Part shown: one piece after another, positions 1 through 5,516 of the stretch
Layout: every line of letters starts with the position of its first letter
How positions within the stretch are numbered: position 1 is the first letter of the stretch
Source: DATGEP01 sp035310125
GTDB taxonomy: Bacteria; Chloroflexota; Ktedonobacteria; Ktedonobacterales; JADMIN01
Direction of reading: 5' to 3'
Assembly (NCBI GenBank): GCA_035310125.1
Contig: DATGEP010000237.1
Span: 1 to 17,978, forward strand
Length of the DNA: 17,978 nt
Program-made: the position numbers and the translations under genes
Notes under the pieces: model-generated
Told to the model about the DNA's origin: nothing
The model's database searches: none
The model's input: only the letters and a program-made list of their open reading frames with translations

Positions 1-53
1 TGTTACGCACGCCGCCAGCGTTTGTCCTGAGCCAGGATCAAACTCGCCATCCA
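1..53 (-). rRNA. rrs: 16S ribosomal RNA, 5' end only (partial)
   Basis: Read on the minus strand, the segment carries the universal 16S 5' signature GAGTTTGATCCTGGCTCAG followed by the helix region ACGCTGGCGGCGTGC. GAGTTT starts at position 45, which corresponds to about E. coli 16S base 9, so the mature 5' end should be near position 53. The rest of the gene, and presumably the 23S and 5S genes, lies beyond the left edge. The variant GGACAAACGC...GCGTGCGTAACA is seen directly; it is too short to assign a phylum. Confidence 0.95.
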
Positions 54-76
54 GTATCTCCGGGAAACGCGCCCCC

Positions 77-92
77 GTTAGCTCCCGCTAAC
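77..92 (-). other. stem-loop in the rRNA leader, close to 16S
   Basis: A perfect 6-bp inverted repeat (GTTAGC/GCTAAC) around a 4-base loop, about 25 bases upstream of the expected mature 16S end. It may take part in leader folding or RNase processing; this is inference from position only. Confidence 0.45.
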
Positions 93-120
93 CCGGCTTC
101 GTCTCCCAAATTCCTGCATC

Positions 121-136
121 GTCGAGCCTTCTCGAC
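121..136 (-). other. stem-loop in the rRNA leader
   Basis: A perfect 6-bp inverted repeat (GTCGAG/CTCGAC) around a 4-base loop (AAGG on the transcribed strand). There is no T-tract, so it is not a terminator. A role in leader folding or processing is inferred. Confidence 0.45.
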
Positions 137-246
137 TCAAATTCTTCTTCCAGGGTCGGCCAGCACTCCGCGCCTCACTGTCACCAGCTCCGCGCGACGC
201 ACTCGCCGCTGCCCCACAAGCATACTGCTAGCTTCTTCGCTTCCCA

Positions 247-266
247 CTCTTCAGTTGTCAAGGTTC
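247..266 (-). promoter_or_regulatory. conserved rRNA-leader motif (boxA-region-like)
   Basis: On the minus strand this reads GAACCTTGACAACTGAAGAG, close to the CTTTGAAAACTGAA / CCTTGAGAACTCAA type motif that sits next to boxA in rRNA leaders of Gram-positive bacteria. It also contains a perfect TTGACA, but no acceptable -10 lies 16-18 bases downstream, so I read it as a leader antitermination/processing element rather than a promoter. The assignment is by resemblance only. Confidence 0.4.
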
Positions 267-305
267 TGATGACTGCCAAGGGCCATTTGGCTCCTTCAGC
301 ATTTT

Positions 306-322
306 CGCCCTTTTCAAGGGCG
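306..322 (-). other. 5'-terminal stem-loop of the rRNA leader
   Basis: A perfect 7-bp stem (CGCCCTT/AAGGGCG) with a 3-base loop. It begins at the base where transcription from the proximal promoter P2 would be expected to start, so the primary transcript would begin with this hairpin. Confidence 0.45.
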
Positions 323-329
323 CCCCCTG

Positions 330-358
330 AGTGTAACACGCATGAGCTGTGCTGTCAA
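330..358 (-). promoter_or_regulatory. rRNA operon promoter P2 (proximal)
   Basis: Minus strand: perfect -35 TTGACA (358-353), a 17-base spacer, and -10 TACACT (335-330). The spacer ends in TGT, giving an extended -10 (TGT-TACACT). It faces the 16S gene, and transcription should start near 323. This is a textbook strong housekeeping-sigma promoter and the best in the window. Confidence 0.8.
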
Positions 359-362
359 GAGG

Positions 363-372
363 CAATTTCGCC
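363..372 (-). repeat. 10-base repeat upstream of P2 (copy 1)
   Basis: GGCGAAATTG on the minus strand, 4 bases upstream of the P2 -35 box. An identical copy lies upstream of P1 at 610-619. It may be a shared upstream activating element; the function is unknown. Confidence 0.4.
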
Positions 373-567
373 GCGCGTCCTCTCAAGCGTGGTGACCTTG
401 TTGGGAGTTGCCTGCTTGAGGAGATCTCGCCGGTTCCTCTCATCCAAACGCATGACATTTGGCCAGCGTCACAGAATGGAGAAACGTACTGGGAGTAGTT
501 GAAGGTGTGATGTTTGGGGACCGCCTTGCGGTCTTGCATCGGACACCCTCTCGCGGCGACAAAAACG

Positions 568-596
568 AGTATGCCACAACCATGTTCAGCCGTCAA
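568..596 (-). promoter_or_regulatory. rRNA operon promoter P1 (distal)
   Basis: Minus strand: -35 TTGACG (596-591), a 17-base spacer, and -10 CATACT (573-568). It faces the 16S gene about 240 bases upstream of P2. Tandem promoters are the rule for rRNA operons, which supports the call. Each box departs from consensus in one or two positions. Confidence 0.65.
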
Positions 597-609
597 GGGT
601 TTTAGGAGT

Positions 610-619
610 CAATTTCGCC
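610..619 (-). repeat. 10-base repeat upstream of P1 (copy 2)
   Basis: Identical to 363-372 (GGCGAAATTG on the minus strand), here 13 bases upstream of the P1 -35 box. The spacing to the promoter differs between the two copies. Confidence 0.4.
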
Positions 620-845
620 TACATGAGCACAACTCACCCTTGCGTACCAGGAATGCCCGCCATTCTGTCAACTTCCAGCGCTACGGCTCAGCGGAATCGC
701 GGCGCATTCTGTAAGCTAGAACCCTACACAACCGCCCCCAAAAACACGGCAACTTCCTGACACACCCATAGCCCCTCCGGCCCTACGATCCGAATGCGAA
801 GTAAACCCGGCTCTGCCGGCACAGATGAAGAGACCGGTGCTTCGC

Positions 846-854
846 GGAGGAGGG
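846..854 (+). promoter_or_regulatory. ribosome binding site deciding the 859 start
   Basis: GGAGGAGGG ends 4 bases before ATG 859. It favours the long form of the DoxX-like protein over the internal GTG at codon 38, which has no Shine-Dalgarno sequence. Confidence 0.7.
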
Positions 855-858
855 CCAG

Positions 859-1530
859 ATGGCTATAGAGACACAACCGCGACAGCACGTTCCTCGACTC
901 ACCCGCCCACACGTGCGCCAGGGGCCGCATGCCCACCGGATCACACACATCCACCTACCCAACCGGCGCGTGACGCACGCCACGGCGCCCGCCACTCTCG
1001 CGGCGCCGAACATCGCCCTGCTCGGGCTGGAGCTGCTGGTGGGCTACGAATGGCTGGTTTCAGGAGTAGATAAGCTGCTCATCGGGACATTCCCCGGCAC
1101 ATTGGGCAGCCTCCTCGCGCAATCCCTCAGCGGCGGTCAATTACCAGGCTTCTTCGCGGCGATCCTGCGTGGGCTGGTGGCGCCGAACGCGGTACCCTTC
1201 GGCTATCTGATTGAGTGGGGCGAGACGCTGGCGGGGCTTGGCCTGATCGCGGCTGGGCTGATGGAGCTGGCGCGCCCCTGGATTGCGCGCCAAATGCCGG
1301 ATACATGGCGCGGCATCGTCACGCTGATTGTGCGCCTGCTGGATGTGCTGGCGCCGCTTGCTGCGGCGGCCGCCGGCCTGCTCGGCCTCAGCTTCTTCTT
1401 CCTGGATGGTCTGCCCACGCCGTGGTTCACGCCGAGCATCGCCTACGGCGGCGCGATTGATACGGGACTCTTCCTCGCGGCGGCGAGCGTCGTGATCGCG
1501 GTGAGCCGTCTCACCCGCCGGCATGCCTGA
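859..1530 (+). CDS. DoxX-like integral membrane protein
   Basis: A 223-residue protein with a hydrophilic N-terminus and about four hydrophobic segments (near 50-73, 112-137, 152-183 and 197-217). The segment pattern and sequence (GYEWLVSGVDKL in the first helix, WGETLAGLGLIAAGL in the second) resemble the DoxX/DoxD family, whose members include the small subunit of thiosulfate:quinone oxidoreductase and many redox-linked membrane proteins of unknown role. No substrate can be inferred here. Residues 10-40 are rich in histidine (seven His) and arginine, which is unusual before the first helix. A strong Shine-Dalgarno sequence sets the start. The gene stands alone; an inverted repeat follows the stop. 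Confidence 0.75.
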   Translation: MAIETQPRQHVPRLTRPHVRQGPHAHRITHIHLPNRRVTHATAPATLAAPNIALLGLELLVGYEWLVSGVDKLLIGTFPGTLGSLLAQSLSGGQLPGFFAAILRGLVAPNAVPFGYLIEWGETLAGLGLIAAGLMELARPWIARQMPDTWRGIVTLIVRLLDVLAPLAAAAAGLLGLSFFFLDGLPTPWFTPSIAYGGAIDTGLFLAAASVVIAVSRLTRRHA

Positions 1531-1548
1531 CCAAGTCCGATATATGCT

Positions 1549-1590
1549 CGGCCCGGTCCCATACAAGAAGCATACCGAGGGGCCGGGCCG
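1549..1590 (+). other. large inverted repeat between two genes
   Basis: Two 12-base arms (1549-1560 and 1579-1590) pair completely if one G-T wobble is allowed, around an 18-base loop. It starts 18 bases after the DoxX-like stop codon. No T-tract follows, so it is at best a non-canonical terminator or an mRNA-stabilising hairpin; alternatively it could act on the next gene. Confidence 0.45.
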
Positions 1591-1648
1591 CTTGATTCGA
1601 TCCTGCAAACCTTGCGAGCGAGAACTATTTTATGGTAGTAGTAGACGT

Positions 1649-1969
1649 ATGACTATGACCAACAACAAAATCTCCGGTGGTGTTGTCCACGAATTGCCAG
1701 AGGACTTACAGAAAACCCTCGCTTCTGACGCGGAGGCGCTAGCGGCATGGGAGAATCTTACGCCTCTTGCGCGCAATGAATGGATATGCTGGACAATCTC
1801 CGTGAAGAAGCCGGAAACGAGAAAACAGCATGTCGAAAGGGTGCGCACGGAACTCAAAGAGGGCATGCGCCGGCCTTGTTGTTGGATGGGCTGCACTCAC
1901 CGCACGGATAAGCCCATTAGCCCTTCGGTACAGTATTTGCTCAGCAAACAATCTAAAAAGTCATCATAA
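1649..1969 (+). CDS. YdeI/OmpD-associated family protein
   Basis: A 106-residue soluble protein. The core HELPEDLQKTLASDAEALAAW...LTPLARNEWICW followed by a Lys/Arg-rich helix (KKPETRKQHVERVRTELKEG) is the characteristic pattern of the YdeI/OmpD-associated family, also named bacteriocin-protection family. The molecular function of these proteins is not established. The C-terminal half holds a Cys cluster (Cys77, Cys78, Cys82) and His84 in RRPCCWMGCTHR. I chose ATG 1649 because the family similarity begins just after it; the frame stays open upstream to 1523, but that part overlaps the 1549-1590 inverted repeat and looks non-coding. The Shine-Dalgarno sequence is weak, and ATG 1655 is an alternative. 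Confidence 0.75.
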   Translation: MTMTNNKISGGVVHELPEDLQKTLASDAEALAAWENLTPLARNEWICWTISVKKPETRKQHVERVRTELKEGMRRPCCWMGCTHRTDKPISPSVQYLLSKQSKKSS

Positions 1970-2043
1970 ATGATGGCTCTCAGCTAAAGCCTGCAAGACG
2001 AGTTGCGCAACGCGGGCAAATGACACAGGGATTGCACCGCCTA

Positions 2044-3351
2044 TCACGCCGAAGCTGGCTCCACGACAGCAGCCGCACCGTCTGCCACCGTACCCGCTTG
2101 CGTCTCGTCCAGCCGCCCCAGTTTGCGCAGCTCGGGCCACACCAACGCGACGAGAAGCACCACAAGCACTGTCCCGACACCGCCGCTAACAACCGCGAGA
2201 ATCGGCCCAAACAGCGTCGCGGCAAGCCCGGACTCGAAGCCACCCAGCTCGTTCGAGCCACCGATAAACACATCGTTGACGGCGGCGATGCGGCCGCGCA
2301 TCTCGTTCGGCACGCGCGTCAGCAGCAGCGTATGGCGAATGATGACACTCACGTTGTCGCAGGTGCCCAGCACGGCAAGCGCCACAAGCGACAGCACAAA
2401 CGAGCGCGACAATCCGAATATGATCGTCGCGAGGCCGAAGCATGCGACCGCGACAAGCAGCGCTCGGCCCGCTCTGCGCCAGGGCGGCAAGCGGGTTTGC
2501 ACCAGCGCCATTAGCACCGCCCCCACGGATGGAGCCGCCTGGAGAATACCAAGTCCCGTCGCCCCCACCTTCAGGATATCCAGCGCGAAGATCGGCATGA
2601 GCGTCACCGCGCCGCCCAGAAACACCGCGAAGAGATCGAGCGTGAGCGCCGCCAGCAGCACCGGCGAGCGGCGCAGGAAACCGATTCCGGCCAGCAACGA
2701 ATTCAGCGTGGCAGCCTCCACTGCGCGCGCGCTGGGCTTTGCGCGGATCAACGCGAGCAAGAACGCGAAAATTCCGGCCGCGAAGGCATTCAGCACATAC
2801 ACATCCACCGCGCTGTGACGCAGGGCAATCAACAGCCCGCCAAGCGCCGGACCGAGCATGGAGGAGAGTTGTCCTATGCTACTATCCCAGCTCGCGGCAT
2901 TGGCAAAGTGCTGCTCCGGCACGATATCGGCCATCAGCGCCGAGCTGGCGGGCGAGCTGAACGCCATGCCGGCGCCGAGCAGCACCAGGCAGGGATAGAC
3001 CAGCGCCAGTGGTCCGCGCCCGGCGGAGAGCAGCGCGAGGCCAAGCGAGGAACCGCCCAGCAGAATCTGGCAGAGCAGCACGACGCGCCGCCGATCGAAG
3101 CGGTCGGCGGCGTGACCAGCGGGCAGCGCCAGCAGCATCACGGGCAACACTTCGACAAGACCGACGATGCCAAGCGCGAACGGGGAGCGCGTACGCAGAT
3201 AGATTTCCCAGCCGACGGCAACAACGAGCATCTGCCAGCCAAGATGAGAGACGAAGCTGCCTAGCATGAGGAGGCGAAAATCACGAATGCGCAGCGCGGC
3301 GTAGGGATCGTGGCGCTCAGGCACACTCGCGGTCGAAGACCTACGATGCAT
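2044..3351 (-). CDS. MFS transporter (EntS/MFS_3-like exporter)
   Basis: A 435-residue, 12-helix major facilitator superfamily protein. The loop between helices 2 and 3 carries the MFS motif A (GHAADRFDRRR, residues 79-89), and the C-terminal half has the RGRIAAVNDVFIGG segment common to the MFS_3 exporter group, which contains the enterobactin exporter EntS. Proton-driven efflux of a small molecule is the family role; the substrate is unknown. ATG 3351 overlaps the end of the cupin gene by 11 bases and has no clear Shine-Dalgarno sequence, which suggests translational coupling; GTG at codon 10 is an alternative start. It is clearly related to the exporter at 11813-13120 and has exactly the same length. 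Confidence 0.85.
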   Translation of the reverse strand: MHRRSSTASVPERHDPYAALRIRDFRLLMLGSFVSHLGWQMLVVAVGWEIYLRTRSPFALGIVGLVEVLPVMLLALPAGHAADRFDRRRVVLLCQILLGGSSLGLALLSAGRGPLALVYPCLVLLGAGMAFSSPASSALMADIVPEQHFANAASWDSSIGQLSSMLGPALGGLLIALRHSAVDVYVLNAFAAGIFAFLLALIRAKPSARAVEAATLNSLLAGIGFLRRSPVLLAALTLDLFAVFLGGAVTLMPIFALDILKVGATGLGILQAAPSVGAVLMALVQTRLPPWRRAGRALLVAVACFGLATIIFGLSRSFVLSLVALAVLGTCDNVSVIIRHTLLLTRVPNEMRGRIAAVNDVFIGGSNELGGFESGLAATLFGPILAVVSGGVGTVLVVLLVALVWPELRKLGRLDETQAGTVADGAAAVVEPASA

Positions 3352-3739
3352 GGCTGGGTGGCCACGGTTGGGCCTCCTGATCGCCTGGCCAGGGAGGCGA
3401 GCCGCCGCAGAGAAAAATCAGATCCGTCGCGCCTGTATTCTCGACCCAAAAGCCATGGCCGGGCGGAATCAGCACCGCGTCACCCGGCGCCACATCAAGG
3501 ATTTCCTCTCCATCCGCGCCTGGGTGGTGCAGGTGAAATACCCCAGCGCCCTGGAGAAAGTACCAAATCTCTTCATAGATCGTCTGGTGATAGACTTTCG
3601 CCGTGCGTTGCCCCGCTGGTACCAGCGCCTCCGCCAGACTGAGCCGGATCGCTCCCTGGTCGCGATGAATCAGATTGCGTATCTCCGCGCCATCTGGGGC
3701 AAATACTGGCGGTTGCCCGTTTCGGTTCCATGTCGGCAT
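3341..3739 (-). CDS. small cupin-domain protein
   Basis: A 132-residue single-domain cupin. The first cupin motif is at residues 43-66 (HQTIYEEIWYFLQG) and the second at 86-103 (PGDAVLIPPGHGFWVENTG). Cupins range from metal-dependent dioxygenases and isomerases to sugar-binding proteins, so the reaction cannot be named. The canonical metal ligands look incomplete: His51 and Glu56/57 are present, but a second His in motif 1 and the His of motif 2 (Phe97 at that place, His95 nearby) are not in standard positions. A strong Shine-Dalgarno sequence (GGAGGAGG) precedes ATG 3739. It lies 73 bases downstream of a glycosyltransferase and overlaps the MFS gene. Confidence 0.8.
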   Translation of the reverse strand: MPTWNRNGQPPVFAPDGAEIRNLIHRDQGAIRLSLAEALVPAGQRTAKVYHQTIYEEIWYFLQGAGVFHLHHPGADGEEILDVAPGDAVLIPPGHGFWVENTGATDLIFLCGGSPPWPGDQEAQPWPPSHAS

Positions 3740-3812
3740 GTCATACCTCCTCCATTGCCATCCAGCTCATCTGGCCCCCGGCCACTCCAGCAGCGCATGC
3801 GCGATTTCTCCA

Positions 3813-5513
3813 TCAAGGGCGCGCACCGGACAACGGGCGCTCGCTCACCCGTTTCACCATCATACGCACGAGCGATTTCCCATCCCACCGCCGCCACGCG
3901 AGATAGCCCAGCGCCGGCATAAACGCCAGCCAGGCGCGCACGCCATAGACTGGCGCGGCATAGAGCGGCAGGAAGGCGTAGAGCGTGAGCACGCCGCCAG
4001 CCAGCAGCAGCGCCGCGCCAGACAGTTCGCCCCAGGGCAGCAGCGCAACCAGCGCGATAGCCCACGTCACATACCAGGGCCAGAACCAGCCGCTCGCCAC
4101 GACGACGTACCAGAACAGCACCCACGCCCAGGCGCGCAGCAGGCCGTTCAGATCACGAACCCGGCGCAGGTGCCAGAGCCAAATCGCGAAGAAAGCGAGC
4201 AGTCCCGTGATCTTGAGGCCGGACTGCACCAGCGACGCGGCGCCCGCGCGCGACATTCCGAGCGCCTGCGCCAGCGCCCGCAGCGGCCACTGGAGCACTT
4301 CGAGCAGGGAGTTGTCGAGCTGTTGCGCCGGCGGCGAATAGAAAATCGCACCGAGCGTTTGCGGGCCGCCCCAATAGGGCAGCGCGGTGAGCGCCACGAC
4401 GCCCAGGACGACGGCCAGCCGCCACGCGGCCGCGCCCGCGACCGCGACTCTCCAGAGAGATTCACGATGGTCGAGCGCCTGCCGGGCGGCATAGACCAGA
4501 TAGAACGGCAGCAACGCCAGCAAAACGTACTTTGTAGAGATAGAGAGGCCAAACGCGACGAGCGCGGGCAGCTCCCAGCCGCGCACAAGGCAGTAGACGC
4601 CGAGCAGCGCGAACGTCAGCATCACAGCGTCATTGTGGGCGCTGGCGCAGAACTCCAGCAAGCAGAGAGGGTTCCAGGCGTAGAGCAGCGTGCCCAGCAA
4701 GCGGCGGCGCGGCGCGATCCTGCCCAGAATGCCCCAGATGAGCGCGGCGTTGGCAAGATGCGCAAACCAGCCGGTGAGCTTGAAAAGCAGCACATACGTG
4801 GCGAGGCTGCCGCCCAGCGCCTGCGCGAGCCGCGTAAGACCAGCCGAGAGCAGCAGCCAGAATGGACCATAGACCGAGCGCGTTCCACGCCAGAAGACGA
4901 GACGGAGAAAAGGGTCGTGCGGAAAGGCGGACGGCGCGGTGATGAGCGGATTGGCGCCGTGAATCACGCTGATGCGACCATAGAGGATGTAGCTGAATAT
5001 ATCGTCCGACGGCAGCGTCGGCAGCAACATCAGCGTCGCGCCCAGAATCGCGGCGCCGCCAAGAGCCAGCGCCAGGTGCCGGCGGTCCGCGCCCTGGCAG
5101 CGGCGACAGAGTGGCAGCGCCAGCGCAGCCACGGCGCTCGCGCCAACGAGCAACGCGGCATACAGCGCCAGCGCGGGCCAGCCGCGCTCCGCTGAAATAT
5201 GGGCGCCCACGCGCCCATCGCCGAAGATGAGACGAGCAGGCGCGAGCAGCCAGGGCCACGCACGCGCCAGCGGCGAGATCGTCTGTGTGACGCCACCAAG
5301 CGGTGCGACAGCCATCAAAGCGAGCAAAAAAACCTCGACGGCGGCGGCAATCACAAGCAGCCGGCGCATCGGCGCGGGGCGTAGACTAGACCGAGACGCG
5401 GGCTGTGCCGCTGGCACGTCATACGCCGGTCGCTGCTTCACCATCATGCCTTTGCGTATTTTGGGATCTCGCCCGCGGTGAGAGAAGAAGAATCGCCGCC
5501 ATCGCCGCTCCAC
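3813..5513 (-). CDS. GT-C family membrane glycosyltransferase (DUF2029/GT87-like)
   Basis: A very hydrophobic multi-pass protein, 566 residues from GTG 5513. Key family features are the extracytoplasmic acidic motif PSDDIFSYILYGR (Asp170, Asp171), SVYGPFWLLL (about 213-222) and YAWNPLCLLEFCASAHNDA (278-296), the pattern of polyprenyl-phosphate-sugar-dependent glycosyltransferases such as DUF2029/GT87 and the mycobacterial MptA/MptB mannosyltransferases. It probably adds a sugar to an envelope lipid, glycan or protein outside the membrane; donor and acceptor are unknown. GTG 5513 lies 3 bases after the previous stop with GAAGG at good spacing; the tandem ATGs at 5447 and 5444 are serious alternatives. 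It is the second of two glycosyltransferase genes in a row. Confidence 0.8.
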   Translation of the reverse strand: MERRWRRFFFSHRGRDPKIRKGMMVKQRPAYDVPAAQPASRSSLRPAPMRRLLVIAAAVEVFLLALMAVAPLGGVTQTISPLARAWPWLLAPARLIFGDGRVGAHISAERGWPALALYAALLVGASAVAALALPLCRRCQGADRRHLALALGGAAILGATLMLLPTLPSDDIFSYILYGRISVIHGANPLITAPSAFPHDPFLRLVFWRGTRSVYGPFWLLLSAGLTRLAQALGGSLATYVLLFKLTGWFAHLANAALIWGILGRIAPRRRLLGTLLYAWNPLCLLEFCASAHNDAVMLTFALLGVYCLVRGWELPALVAFGLSISTKYVLLALLPFYLVYAARQALDHRESLWRVAVAGAAAWRLAVVLGVVALTALPYWGGPQTLGAIFYSPPAQQLDNSLLEVLQWPLRALAQALGMSRAGAASLVQSGLKITGLLAFFAIWLWHLRRVRDLNGLLRAWAWVLFWYVVVASGWFWPWYVTWAIALVALLPWGELSGAALLLAGGVLTLYAFLPLYAAPVYGVRAWLAFMPALGYLAWRRWDGKSLVRMMVKRVSERPLSGARP

Positions 5514-5516
5514 ACG

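Larger units (their letters stand above)
54..323 (-). other. rRNA operon leader (transcribed, non-coding)
   Basis: This is the stretch between the expected start of transcription from the proximal promoter (about position 323) and the mature 16S 5' end. No plausible protein gene is present. It contains three perfect short stem-loops and a motif like the conserved leader element near boxA. Transcription on the minus strand into 16S is inferred from the promoter placement. Confidence 0.7.
597..858. other. non-coding region between rRNA promoters and the doxX-like gene
   Basis: No protein gene or RNA gene is recognisable. A perfect TTGACA on the minus strand at 671-666 has only GGTACG at the 17-base position, so a third rRNA promoter is possible but weak. 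No convincing promoter for the plus-strand gene at 859 is seen. Confidence 0.5.

Noticed and set aside
257..262. TTGACA on the minus strand in the rRNA leader as a third promoter
   Set aside because: No -10 is found at 16-18 bases (GAAGAA-like sequence there); the surrounding motif matches a conserved leader element instead.
3675..5195. A 506-codon open frame on the plus strand opposite the glycosyltransferase gene
   Set aside because: Its product is a low-complexity Arg/Gln-rich sequence without any domain. It is the antisense shadow of a high-GC gene with clear family motifs, and it has no ribosome binding site.
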